Shown here: positions 53,476-64,000 of the stretch, one piece after another
Layout of the letters: the number at the start of each line of letters is the position of its first letter
Position numbering within the stretch: position 1 is the stretch's first letter
Source: Dermabacter hominis NBRC 106157
GTDB lineage: Bacteria > Actinomycetota > Actinomycetes > Actinomycetales > Dermabacteraceae
Reading direction: 5' to 3'
Assembly: GCF_001570785.1 (NCBI RefSeq)
Contig: NZ_BCSI01000001.1
Span: 372,001-436,000, forward strand
DNA: 64,000 nt
Made by a program: the position numbers and the translations under genes
Notes under the pieces: generated by a model
The model's database searches: none
Told to the model about the DNA's origin: nothing
What the model saw: the letters and a program-made list of their open reading frames with translations, nothing else

Positions 53476-54361
53476 TGTCCTTCACCTCCGTGCGGATGCG
53501 GAACATGCCCTCTTGGTTCACGGTCGCGACGAGCGAGCCTTCGCGCGTGTAAATCTGACCAACGCTGAGCGAGCGGCCACCGGTCGCGGCAGGGGAGCGC
53601 TGCACATACAGCAGCCAGTCGTCGACGTTGACATCCGAGTGGAACCACATCGATTGGTTGAGAGTGGCGACGCGCAGGCCGGGCGTGAGCCACGTGAGGC
53701 CCTGGCGGCGGATGGTCGGCTCGAAGGGCGTGTAGTCGCTCGCATACGTCAGGAACGCTTCATGGGTGAGCGGATCGCGGGTGTCGATCGGGGTGAGAGC
53801 GCGCATCCACACGGCCTGTTCGGCGCGCTTTTCAGGGTCCGGAGTGAAGTACAAAGAGCCGGTCGCGTTCCGAATGTCCACGGGGCGCTGGTAGGCCATG
53901 AACTGCGCGAGCGGGTGGTCGACCTGGCCCAGTTCGTCGTGCGTGCTCGGGAGAGTGTCGGGGGACTGGTCCGACGCCACCTCGTCCACGTGGTGCACTC
54001 CTTCTTGGCGTTCCTGGAACGAGCCATTCATCGTGAGGACGAGGTTTCCGCGCTGCGTGACCTCGAGTGCGCGGGCGGAGAACGACCCGCCGTCTCGGAG
54101 CGTACGTACGGTGAAGGTCAGCGGCTCGCTCGCGCGAGCGGGCTCGAGGAACGATGCATAGGTCGAGTGCACACGGCGCCCCTCCGGCACGGTGCGCGCC
54201 ATTGCGATGAGAGCCTGCGCCATCATCTGCCCGCCAAACACGTGCCCGCCCGGTTGAGGGAGCGAGGTCCCCTCAAATGTGTGTTCGGGCCCATCGATTT
54301 TCCGAAGCTCGAAAAGATCGAGGAGGCTGCGGGTCACGGCTGCTGGCTCAGGAATCGACAT
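53456..54361 (-). CDS. tesB: Acyl-CoA thioesterase II (TesB type)
   Basis: A 301-residue double-hotdog thioesterase. TSLPQPGGHVFGGQMMAQAL is the family N-terminal mark, RRVHSTYASFLEPARAS contains the conserved His region, and the second hotdog has DNVDDWLLY-like VNVDDWLLYVQRSP. It should hydrolyse acyl-CoA to acid and CoA in the cytoplasm. It lies between the 2-hydroxyacid dehydrogenase gene (35 bp upstream) and the lactonase gene (overlap). The join of a thioesterase to sugar-acid genes is unexplained. Confidence 0.9.
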   Translation of the reverse strand: MSIPEPAAVTRSLLDLFELRKIDGPEHTFEGTSLPQPGGHVFGGQMMAQALIAMARTVPEGRRVHSTYASFLEPARASEPLTFTVRTLRDGGSFSARALEVTQRGNLVLTMNGSFQERQEGVHHVDEVASDQSPDTLPSTHDELGQVDHPLAQFMAYQRPVDIRNATGSLYFTPDPEKRAEQAVWMRALTPIDTRDPLTHEAFLTYASDYTPFEPTIRRQGLTWLTPGLRVATLNQSMWFHSDVNVDDWLLYVQRSPAATGGRSLSVGQIYTREGSLVATVNQEGMFRIRTEVKDSDHPAV

Positions 54362-54396
54362 GCGCCCATCTTAACGAAGAGCGCATGAACGCCTTC

Positions 54397-55461
54397 CTAA
54401 TAAAAGTTGAGGGTATCGACAACATTCGTGAGAGGTGTGCCGTCGAGGAGCGCCGTCGCGTTGCGTGCCACGATCGCCGCGATGCGCATCCCCTCCTGCG
54501 AGCTCAGGGCTGCCGAGTGCGGGCTGAGGAGAACCTTCTCGTGATCCCAAAGTGGGTGTTCGTGAGGGAGAGGCTCGCGCTGCACTACGTCGAGTGCGGC
54601 GAAATCGACGGTGCCGTCGTCGAGGGCGTCGAGAAGCGCAGCCTCATCGATCACGCTTCCTCTGCCGACGTTCGTGAGGATCATGCCCTTCTTCATCGAA
54701 GAAAAGGCCTGCCGATCGAGCATGTGGCGAGTCTCGTCCGTGCCGGGAAGCGTCACCACGACGGCGTCGACCCTCGACAGCGCGTCGTGAAGATCTGTGC
54801 GTGGCACGATCCGATCAACATTCTCGATGGGGCGCGACGAGTGAGACATGCCCCATACCTCGGAGCCGAATGCCTTCAGCCGGGAGGCAACAGCCTTGCC
54901 GATACCGCCGAGACCCAGCACGAGAACCGTCATTTCATCGAGGTGCCGCGGACGCACGCGAATGGTTGGCCACACGTGCGCACGCTGATCATCTTCGAGG
55001 CCACGAAGGTTCTTCGCCCCAGCGAGTAGCCCAAAGATCGCGAACTCCGCAAGGGTGCTGCCGTGCACACCCGCCGAGGTTGTAAACGTGACGCGTTCAA
55101 GCTCTTCAGAGCTGAGATGCGCAGCTTTCACCTGCGCTCCGCCGCCCGCAGCCATCGTGTGAACCCAGCGAAGTTTCGGATTGCTCCGCACGAGAGCGGC
55201 GAGTTTCTCTGGGCTATCGTCAGGAAGGCCCACGACGGCATCGGCGCTCTCGAGGATCTCCCGATACGCCCGCTCGTCTGCATCGGAGCGCGTGAAAGCC
55301 GGATCGCCCACCCAGTCGGAGTTGTACCGGCGCGGGCGCGCAAGAGCTCCGGTGGGAACGAGCCTCACGCGTGGCTCGCGCTCGCGGATCAACGCGCATT
55401 CGTCTTCGGGGAGGTCGACGGCGATGGCGAGGGGCAGGCGCTGGTCGTTCGAGCGTGGCAT
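54397..55461 (-). CDS. D-isomer-specific 2-hydroxyacid dehydrogenase
   Basis: A 354-residue NAD(P)-dependent dehydrogenase. The nucleotide fold has VLGLGGIGKAVASRL; the catalytic Arg is in NVGRGSVIDE, Glu in DVVQREPLP and His in LLSPHSAALS. Possible substrates are glyoxylate/hydroxypyruvate, 2-ketogluconate or a phosphonate-type acid; neighbours (lactonase, gluconokinase) favour a sugar acid. ATG 55461 has AAGGAG 6 bp upstream; an in-frame start further up is weaker. It heads the minus-strand unit with tesB and the lactonase, divergent from gntK. Confidence 0.87.
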   Translation of the reverse strand: MPRSNDQRLPLAIAVDLPEDECALIREREPRVRLVPTGALARPRRYNSDWVGDPAFTRSDADERAYREILESADAVVGLPDDSPEKLAALVRSNPKLRWVHTMAAGGGAQVKAAHLSSEELERVTFTTSAGVHGSTLAEFAIFGLLAGAKNLRGLEDDQRAHVWPTIRVRPRHLDEMTVLVLGLGGIGKAVASRLKAFGSEVWGMSHSSRPIENVDRIVPRTDLHDALSRVDAVVVTLPGTDETRHMLDRQAFSSMKKGMILTNVGRGSVIDEAALLDALDDGTVDFAALDVVQREPLPHEHPLWDHEKVLLSPHSAALSSQEGMRIAAIVARNATALLDGTPLTNVVDTLNFY

Positions 55462-55559
55462 GAGGTCTCCTTCCGCTCCTTCAATCCTAGGGGGACGCAC
55501 TGGTGAATCCTCTACAGTGGTGGGGAAAAACTAGCGCCGCACACTAAAGGAGACCTGTC

Positions 55560-56078
55560 GTGAGCCAGACCCCGCTCATCATCATGGGCGTGCAGGGTAC
55601 GGGAAAATCCACCGTCGGAAAGGCCCTCGCTGACCGTCTAGGGCTGACGTTCATCGACGGCGACGATCTTCACCCAGCGGCCAACAAAGCCAAAATGGCT
55701 TCGGGAACTCCGCTCACCGACGAGGACCGCGCTCCATGGCTGGACGCGATCGGCGAGACCATCGCGCGTGAGCGCGCGAGGGGCGTCACGTGCGCGATCG
55801 TGTGCTCCGCGCTTAAACGCCGCTACCGCGAGCAGCTGCGCTCCTTCGCGCCGGATCTCCAATTCGTGCACCTTGCGGGAAGCCAAGAACTCATCGCCGG
55901 GCGCATCGCGCACCGCCACCACGAGTACATGCCCGCCTCGCTTCTTGAATCCCAGTTCGCGACTCTCGAACAGCTCGACGACGACGAAGCGGGCATCATC
56001 GCGAGCATCGAGCCGCCCGCGAAGGACGTCGTCGAGAACATCATCGCCGGCCTCAATAACGGCACTCGCACCTGCTAG
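55560..56078 (+). CDS. gntK: Gluconokinase
   Basis: A 172-residue P-loop kinase. Walker A is MGVQGTGKSTVG, followed by FIDGDDLHPAANKAKMASG, TDEDRAPWLD and CSALKRRYREQLR, all marks of GntK-type gluconokinases. It makes 6-phosphogluconate for the pentose phosphate route. The start is GTG 55560 with AAGGAGACC upstream. It is divergent from the 2-hydroxyacid dehydrogenase operon and shares a ~100-bp promoter region with it. No gluconate permease gene is next to it. Confidence 0.92.
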   Translation: MSQTPLIIMGVQGTGKSTVGKALADRLGLTFIDGDDLHPAANKAKMASGTPLTDEDRAPWLDAIGETIARERARGVTCAIVCSALKRRYREQLRSFAPDLQFVHLAGSQELIAGRIAHRHHEYMPASLLESQFATLEQLDDDEAGIIASIEPPAKDVVENIIAGLNNGTRTC

Positions 56079-56121
56079 GCGCGGCAAGGATCTATGCAGG
56101 GTCAAAAGCTAAGGTGCCGCC

Positions 56122-56442
56122 ATGATTTTCATTAACGTGAAATACCAGGTGAAGCCCGAAGAGACCGCCACCTTCCTCGAGAAACTTGCGGATTACACGA
56201 ACGCGTGCCGCGCGGAGGAAGGCTGCCTCTTCTTCGAGTGGTACCGCAGCACGGAGCGCGAAAACGAGTTTCTTCTCGTGGAGATGTACCGCGACGGCGA
56301 AGCGGGCGAGAAGCACGTTAACTCCCCGCACTTCCAGGCCGGCCTGGATGCCATGCGCCCGCTCATCTCTGAAACTCCCGAGATCATCTCGAAGGATATT
56401 GACGGTGAAGGCTGGGGCCCCATGGGTGAGCTCGCGGACTAA
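56122..56442 (+). CDS. Antibiotic-biosynthesis-monooxygenase-fold (YgiN-like) small protein
   Basis: A 106-residue ferredoxin-like ABM protein starting MIFINVKYQVKPEE, with CRAEEGCLFFEWYRS and FLLVEMYRDGEAGEKHVNSP containing the conserved His. Members act as quinol or dihydroxy-compound monooxygenases or have no known reaction. The family name does not imply antibiotic production. It follows gntK by 43 bp. Confidence 0.85.
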   Translation: MIFINVKYQVKPEETATFLEKLADYTNACRAEEGCLFFEWYRSTERENEFLLVEMYRDGEAGEKHVNSPHFQAGLDAMRPLISETPEIISKDIDGEGWGPMGELAD

Positions 56443-56548
56443 GTCCCGCTCGGTGCCACCTCTCACGTGAACGTGACTCACCAGCCCTTTCCCGTGGTAC
56501 CGTGACTCGTTTGCAAGTATTCGCGAGATGAGTCAAAGGATGTGAACG

Positions 56549-57925
56549 ATGAGCGCGTGGGACGTCTTTACCGACCTCGGCTGGATGGGCCTTCTGATCC
56601 TCATCGGTGTGCTTCTGCGCGCCTGGGTCAAGCCTATCCAGTCTCTCTTCTTGCCCGCCGGCCTGATCGCCGGGCTTCTCGGCCTTATTTTCGGCCCCAA
56701 CGTCTTGAACATCATCCCGTTCAGTAGTTCCGTCCCCATCTACTCTTCGATCCTGATCGCGGTTGTATTCGCGGCGCTTCGGTTCACCTCGAAAATCGCG
56801 GGACTCGGCAACGTGTTTCGTGCCGTTCGCACCATGTGGTCCGTCTCCCAGGCCATCTCGGTTCTCCAGTGGGGCTTCGGCCTGATTTTCGCCCTCGGCA
56901 TCCTCAGCTTGTTCTTCAACGACCTGCCCGACGGCTTCGGTTTGCTCCTCGCAGCAGGCTTCATGGGCGGGCACGGCACGGCAGCCGCGATTGCCGACGG
57001 TTTTGGCAATACGTGGCCCGAAGCGCTTTCTCTCGCGATGACCTCGGCCACGATCGGCATCATCCTTTCCGTCGTGGGCGGAATCGCGATCATCAAGGTC
57101 GAATCGATGCGCGGCAACACGGCCTATCTCAAGGACTTCAAGTCCCTTCCGAAGGATCTGCGCACGGGCATCATCGCTGAAGAGAACCGCGAATCGATCG
57201 GTGTTTCTCCCGTATCCTCGACGAGCCTGGACCCGATCACCTACCACCTGGGACTGCTCTTCATGATTGCGGCCTTCGCCTACATGTTCACGTCGTGGGC
57301 GAACAGCCAGGTCGAGTGGCTGTCGGTTCCTACCTTCAGCGTCTCGTTCCTCCTCGGGTACGTCGTGCTGTTTGTCCTCAAAGCATTCAGGGCGGAAAAC
57401 GTTTTCGAAGCGAAAATCTTCGAGCGTGGAAGCGGCATGTCGACCGACCTTCTCGTGGCCTTCGGCGTTGCCTCTATCGACCCGAAAGTCGTGGCTTCCT
57501 ACTGGCAGCCGCTTCTCATTCTTCTCCTCGCGGGCACCATTTTCGTGCTTGCCTACTACGTGTTCGTCTCCAAGAAACTCTTTGCCGATCACAAGGTTGA
57601 GCAAGGCATCTTCACGTGGGGCTGGAACACCGGCACCGCGGGCATGGGCATGGCGCTTTTGCGCATCGTCGATCCCGATATGAAGTCGAAGACCCTCGAC
57701 TACTACGGCATCGCCTATATCCCGATCGGCTTTGTCGATATCGCGACGATCGCAACGCTCCCGGCTCTAGTGCTGGCGGGCGCCTCGTGGTGGGTAGCGC
57801 TTGCGCTCACGCTCGCGGGAGCGATCATCATCGCGCTGGCGTTTCGCCACCGCGAACCGAACCCCACGACCGGCGTGATCCAGAGCGTCGGCGTGCACGG
57901 CACGTTTGACCACAGGGCAGAATAA
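56549..57925 (+). CDS. Sodium/glutamate symporter GltS-like transporter
   Basis: A 458-residue polytopic protein with about ten to twelve membrane segments. The signature GFMGGHGTAAAIADGFGNTW and the second-half NTGTAGMGMALLRIVDP are related inverted repeats of the GltS/ESS family. It should import glutamate or a related anion with sodium. The start is ATG 56549 after AAAGGATGTG. It stands as a single gene or at the head of a pair with the thioesterase at 57940. Confidence 0.85.
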   Translation: MSAWDVFTDLGWMGLLILIGVLLRAWVKPIQSLFLPAGLIAGLLGLIFGPNVLNIIPFSSSVPIYSSILIAVVFAALRFTSKIAGLGNVFRAVRTMWSVSQAISVLQWGFGLIFALGILSLFFNDLPDGFGLLLAAGFMGGHGTAAAIADGFGNTWPEALSLAMTSATIGIILSVVGGIAIIKVESMRGNTAYLKDFKSLPKDLRTGIIAEENRESIGVSPVSSTSLDPITYHLGLLFMIAAFAYMFTSWANSQVEWLSVPTFSVSFLLGYVVLFVLKAFRAENVFEAKIFERGSGMSTDLLVAFGVASIDPKVVASYWQPLLILLLAGTIFVLAYYVFVSKKLFADHKVEQGIFTWGWNTGTAGMGMALLRIVDPDMKSKTLDYYGIAYIPIGFVDIATIATLPALVLAGASWWVALALTLAGAIIIALAFRHREPNPTTGVIQSVGVHGTFDHRAE

Positions 57926-57939
57926 GGCTCGTCGCACTC

Positions 57940-58419
57940 GTGCCTTTCCTCGATATTCCCGTACCCGTCAGGTGGAGTGACCTTGACGGGTACGGGCATG
58001 TTAATAACACCGCGTATCTGCGGCTGCTCGAGGAGGCCCGCACGAGGGCCTTTTGGCAGCCGTCGGATACCGAGCTCGCGAACGGCGCTCCCGCGTACCC
58101 AACCGCGCTCGCCGAGCTGTCGCCGGGCGGTGCCTTCCACACGCTCGTGGCCGCCCACACGATCGAGTACGCGCGCCAGCTCGGTTACCGCCGAGACGGG
58201 GTCATCGTGCGCACGTGGGTCTCGAAGCTTGGGGGAGCGTCGCTCGATCTCGACTACGAAATACTCACGGCCGACGAGCCGGAGCGGCCCTACGCGATCG
58301 CGCGCACGACGATCGTGATTGTCGATGCCGAAACCGCGAGGGCCGTGCGCATGCCCACACGGCTACGCACGGCCCTCGAGAGCTTCACAGGCGCGCCGCT
58401 CACGTTCCGGCGCGCGTAG
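57940..58419 (+). CDS. Hotdog-fold acyl-CoA thioesterase (4HBT/YbgC-like)
   Basis: A 159-residue single-hotdog protein. VRWSDLDGYGHVNNTAYLRL contains the catalytic Asp/His pattern of 4-hydroxybenzoyl-CoA-type thioesterases; the rest has the beta sheet with SLDLDYEIL. It starts at GTG 57940, 14 bp after the GltS-like gene. Acyl substrate is unknown. Confidence 0.85.
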   Translation: MPFLDIPVPVRWSDLDGYGHVNNTAYLRLLEEARTRAFWQPSDTELANGAPAYPTALAELSPGGAFHTLVAAHTIEYARQLGYRRDGVIVRTWVSKLGGASLDLDYEILTADEPERPYAIARTTIVIVDAETARAVRMPTRLRTALESFTGAPLTFRRA

Positions 58420-58428
58420 CGAGTCCTT

Positions 58429-59355
58429 CTACGCCGACTCCTGGAAGCGCGGGAGCGCAAACTCGATGCCCCGCTTATCGAACTCGACGCGAAGGCGTTT
58501 GCGGATCTCGCGCTCCACCTCCCACTGCTTGCCAGGGATGGTGTCGGCAGTGATTCGGCGCTGGTAGCGAGCACCATCGACCGAGAGAATTCCAGTGGCC
58601 TGGGGCGCGCCGACAATGAGCTTCGACCACTTTTGATCGGCCTTGAGCGCATCGAACACGGCGTGGATCGCCTCCGTCACCGCAGCATCGTTGGCGCTGC
58701 TCGCGATATCGAGCATGACGAACGCTGTTCCGAGGCCGCGCGAGTAATTGCCGAGCGAAACAATTTCACCGTTGCGCACCGTCCACAGGACGCCGTTGAG
58801 GCCGCGCACCTGGGTGACGCGCAAATTCACGTTTTCGACGGTTCCCTCGGCGAACTGAAGATCGACGTAATCGCCGACGGCCACCAGATCCTCGAACAGC
58901 ATGATCACGCCCGCAAGAACGTCCTTAATGAGCGTTTGCGCGCCGATACCGGCGGCCAGACCGGCAACACCAAGCGAGGCGATGATCGGCGCGATGTTGA
59001 CGCCCACTTGCGAAAGGATCATGACGAACGCGATCGACCAAATGACGACGCTCGCGACATTCTTCGACGCCGTCGAGAGGGTGTCCGCACGCTGCTTGCG
59101 GCGCTCCTCGTGGGCAGCCGCGAGGCCGGCATCGGGGTGCTTCTTCACGACGACGTTGGTCATGCGAGAAATACGCGAACCCGATTGATACATCGTCTGA
59201 AAAATGCGATTGACCAGTATGCCCACCACGAAGCGCACGAGTAGGGCGACCAGAATGATCACGAGGATCGTGACGCCATTGGAGAGCAGCCACTGGCCTA
59301 TCCGGTCCACGAGCGAGAAAGCCTCTTGGGTCGTGGTTTCTGCCAAAAAATTCAT
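58429..59355 (-). CDS. Mechanosensitive ion channel, MscS family
   Basis: A 308-residue small-conductance channel. Three membrane segments are seen, the third being the pore-lining SLGVAGLAAGIGAQTLIKDV, followed by the beta domain DYVDLQFAEGTVENVNLRVT and a C-terminal alpha/beta part. It opens under hypo-osmotic stress. I choose ATG 59355 (MNFLAE) with a GGTGGGGG site. An in-frame start at 59391 would add a poor leader. It lies after pepN on the same strand with a terminator between. Confidence 0.9.
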   Translation of the reverse strand: MNFLAETTTQEAFSLVDRIGQWLLSNGVTILVIILVALLVRFVVGILVNRIFQTMYQSGSRISRMTNVVVKKHPDAGLAAAHEERRKQRADTLSTASKNVASVVIWSIAFVMILSQVGVNIAPIIASLGVAGLAAGIGAQTLIKDVLAGVIMLFEDLVAVGDYVDLQFAEGTVENVNLRVTQVRGLNGVLWTVRNGEIVSLGNYSRGLGTAFVMLDIASSANDAAVTEAIHAVFDALKADQKWSKLIVGAPQATGILSVDGARYQRRITADTIPGKQWEVEREIRKRLRVEFDKRGIEFALPRFQESA

Positions 59356-59392
59356 GCCCCCACCGTAGGAGGGAAACCTTGAGACGGGCATG

Positions 59393-59423
59393 AAAAGGCG
59401 GCCCCACCGATGGTGAGGCCGCC
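59393..59423 (-). terminator. Terminator after pepN
   Basis: GGCGGCC and GGCCGCC, with the inner CACC/GGTG pairs and one C-A mismatch, form an 11-bp stem with loop GAT. On the minus strand it is followed by TTTT. It separates pepN from the MscS gene. Confidence 0.75.
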
Positions 59424-59471
59424 CACGGTTTCCGACGGTGGCTGCGCCCTCAGCGCAGCCGCCTCAGCGGA

Positions 59472-62027
<2,556 letters not shown>

Positions 62028-62267
62028 TCTCGAATTCTCCTAGGGTTGAGGGGGCCGCATCGCGTGCGGGTCCTCTCCATCTTCGCATCGCAGGGTGGGA
62101 GCGGGTGGAGTGAATGCACGGACGCGAGGGCTGGGCGAACGGGTAGTGCCCGGCCGCCCGGAGGGATAGGGAGTCCGACGCCGAAGTAGTTTTTGCAATG
62201 GTTTAGTTTCTTAAAGATCGTTCCTGACCAGGGTTTCTTTTGCTCGTGGCGCTGGTAGGGTTGTCGT
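62028..62267. promoter_or_regulatory. Divergent promoter region of pepN and the formate dehydrogenase gene
   Basis: A 240-bp gap between divergent genes. It is GC-rich near pepN and has an AT-rich patch, about 62186-62218, with TTTTTGCAATGG and TTTCTTAAAGAT, which may hold the promoter of the dehydrogenase gene. GTAGGG stands before its ATG. I see no clear palindrome and no gene. Confidence 0.35.
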
Positions 62268-64000
62268 ATGGCATCACTAAATCCTCTTAATTGGCCTGTG
62301 CTGAGGCAGGCCAAGTCTCGCGATGTGCTGGGGCTCGGCCCCACCTCCCAGTCGCCCACCTATCAGAACCTCGAGGCGCGTACGACAACCGCCGACAAGG
62401 TCGTTGAGAGCGTGTGCCCCTACTGCGCCGTCGGCTGCGGCCAGCGCGTGTACGTCAAAGACAACAAGGTCATCCAGATCGAAGGCGATCCCAACTCGCC
62501 CATCTCGCGTGGTCGCCTGTGCCCGAAGGGTTCCGCGAGCGAGCAGCTCGTCAACGCTCCCGGGCGCGTGACCGACATCCTCTACCGCGCTCCAAAGTCG
62601 AAAGAGTGGGTCAAGCTTGATCGCGAGACCGCTATGTCGATGATTACCGAGCGTTACCTCGAGGCGCGCAAGAAGCACTGGCAGGATACCGACGAACACG
62701 GCCGCCCCGTGCGCCGCACGCTCGGTATCGCTTCGCTCGGTGGCGCGACCATCGATAACGAGGAAAACTACCTCATCAAGAAGCTGTTTACCGCCACGGG
62801 CGCTATTCAGATCGAGAACCAAGCCCGCATATGACACAGCGCCACGGTTCCCAGTTTGGGATCCTCGTTTGGGCGCGGCGGAGCCACGCAGCCGGTGCAG
62901 GACCTCGCGAATGCGGACTGCATCATCATCCAAGGCTCCAACATGGCCGAGTGTCACCCGGTCGCTTTCCAGTGGGTTATTGAAGCGAAGCTTCGCGGCG
63001 CACGCGTGATCCACGTCGATCCGCGCTTCTCGCGCACCTCGGCGCTTGCCGATAGGTACATTTCGACCCGCGCAGGCGGCGACATCGTGCTTCTCGGCGC
63101 TCTCATCAACCACGTTCTCGAGAACAACCTGTTCTTCGAGGAATACGTGAAGCACTACACGAATGCCTCGACCCTCATTAGCGAGGATTACCAAGATCCT
63201 GAGGATCTCGACGGCTTCTTCTCGGGCTTCGATCCGGAGACGGGAACGTACGACACTTCGAGCTGGCAGTACGAGATGGACGAGGAGAAGAACCTCCCCG
63301 TCCGCGATGAGACCCTGCAGCACCCGCGAACGGTGTTCCAGATCCTCAAGCGCCACTTCCGGCGCTACACGCCGGAGGTTGTGGAGAAGGTCTGTGGCGT
63401 CAGCCAGGAAGACTTCGCCTACATCGCCGACTCGATCACGAAGAACTCGGGCCGCGATAAGACGACCGCATTCTGCTACGCCGTGGGTTGGACCCAGCAC
63501 ACGGGTGGTGCGCAGTTCATTCGCACAGCCTCGATTCTCCAGCTGCTCATGGGCAACGTGGGGCGCCCCGGTTCGGGCATCCTCGCGCTGCGTGGGCACG
63601 CCACGATTCAGGGCTCGACCGACATCCCGACGCTCTTCCACATCCTTCCCGGCTACCTCCCGATGCCGAAGGCAGGCGTGACGGATACCTGGGAGACCTA
63701 CCTCGACTCGGTAGGCACCAAGAAGCAAAAGGGCTTCTGGGCAAAGTCGGAAGAATTCACCGCAAGCCTTCTCAAGGCTTGGTGGGGAGAGAGCGCGACC
63801 AAGGAGAACAACTTCCACTTCGATTACCTGCCGCGACTCACGGGCGCGCACGGCACCTACCAGACCCTGCAGCTCATGCTTCAGGACAAGGTGGATGGCT
63901 ACTTCGTGCTCGGCCAGAACCCAGCGGTCGGAAGCTCGAATGGTCGCTTGCACCGCAAGGCTCTCAGCCACCTCAAGTGGCTGGTTGTGCGTGACTTCAA
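62268..64000 (+). CDS. Selenocysteine-containing formate dehydrogenase, alpha subunit (3' end outside window)
   Basis: A molybdopterin/tungstopterin oxidoreductase whose frame stays open to the window end apart from one UGA at 62832-62834 (codon 189). Cys50, 53, 57 and 85 (CPYCAVGC...GRLCPKG) form the N-terminal [4Fe-4S] site. Around the UGA the protein reads ENQARI-U-HSATVPSLGSSFGRGG, the place where selenocysteine ligates the metal in E. coli FdnG and FdhF. The text after the UGA (QGSNMAECHPVAFQWV, HVDPRFSRTSALADRY) fits the family. There is no Arg-Arg signal, so it is probably cytoplasmic. It should oxidise formate to CO2. Partner subunits would lie downstream. Confidence 0.93.
62846..62864 (+). 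promoter_or_regulatory. Bacterial SECIS-like hairpin directly after the UGA codon
   Basis: GGTTCCC pairs with GGGATCC around loop AGTTT (one U-U mismatch). It starts 11 bases after the UGA, the same distance as the GGUU of the E. coli fdhF SECIS element by my recollection. It should bind SelB and bring Sec-tRNA to the UGA. It is coding sequence at the same time. Confidence 0.7.

Noticed and set aside
56122-56442. Evidence for an antibiotic gene cluster from the monooxygenase-like gene
   Set aside because: The ABM fold is common in housekeeping proteins and no polyketide, peptide-synthetase or other biosynthetic genes are present.
62268-62834. Reading the formate dehydrogenase as a pseudogene or a 188-residue protein ending at UGA
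   Set aside because: The frame stays open after the UGA with intact family motifs, the UGA is at the known Sec position, and a SECIS-like hairpin follows.
62277-63971. A 564-residue open frame on the minus strand opposite the formate dehydrogenase gene
   Set aside because: It covers the coding strand of a clear molybdopterin oxidoreductase and has no recognisable domain; it is a shadow frame.

Overview
The window comes from a GC-rich actinobacterium. The gene orders fdxA/dapC, dapD/dapE, tatB/mrp/MgtE-like and adnA/adnB/nudC/uvrD2 are ones I know from Mycobacterium and other Actinomycetes, and most families with no known function here (DUF3117, DUF3107, DUF5679, DUF2342) are actinobacterial. 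I would place it in Micrococcales; a Dermabacteraceae-like genome is only a guess. There is no sign of a phage, insertion sequence, CRISPR array, tRNA or rRNA gene. The window opens inside typA and closes inside a formate dehydrogenase gene.

Layout. (1) 1-1525: end of typA, a small membrane protein and a 7Fe ferredoxin. (2) 1759-7420: a six-gene plus-strand operon with an ABC importer (lipoprotein, two permeases, ATPase), a glycerophosphodiester phosphodiesterase and an inositol-monophosphatase-like enzyme. Five of these genes overlap or nearly abut, and the operon sits between fdxA and dapC. (3) 7452-13043: lysine/diaminopimelate genes dapC, dapD and dapE around citrate synthase, with a lysozyme-like secreted protein behind dapD. 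(4) 13054-24838: LOG protein, DUF3117, O-methyltransferase, tatB, the minus-strand operon pepP > MgtE-like > DUF1003 > mrp, a PHP phosphoesterase with a membrane protein, a DEAD-box helicase, DUF3107 and a TetR regulator. (5) 24987-35765: a DNA-repair and nucleotide-hygiene island with the two AdnAB helicase-nuclease subunits, a kinase-like protein lacking its catalytic residues, NudC, UvrD2 and a zinc-ribbon protein. (6) 35766-36342: the only gene-free stretch longer than 300 bases. It holds three perfect DnaA boxes. (7) 36343-42861: YgjP-like metallopeptidase, NUDIX enzyme, DUF2342 metalloprotease, PDZ-Lon protease, HAD phosphatase and the ribosome factor EttA. (8) 42951-50733: a GntR/ABC operon with a near-ideal palindromic operator, glycogen phosphorylase, and a sugar-type ABC importer without its own ATPase. 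(9) 50744-58419: NAD-epimerase/TetR divergent pair, a gluconate-type set (lactonase, TesB thioesterase, 2-hydroxyacid dehydrogenase, gluconokinase), monooxygenase-like protein, GltS-type symporter and a hotdog thioesterase. (10) 58429-64000: MscS channel, aminopeptidase N, and a formate dehydrogenase whose in-frame UGA at codon 189 is best read as selenocysteine.

The points most worth a second look are the selenocysteine codon with its SECIS-like hairpin, the DnaA-box cluster away from any dnaA gene, the degenerate kinase embedded in the AdnAB/NudC/UvrD2 island, the importer + GDPD + inositol phosphatase operon, and several clear palindromic operators (GntR, TetR, ABC lipoprotein). Many neighbours overlap as ATGA or GTGA, and several promoters look leaderless. 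Most start codons below were chosen from ribosome-binding sites and family N-termini and are inferences.
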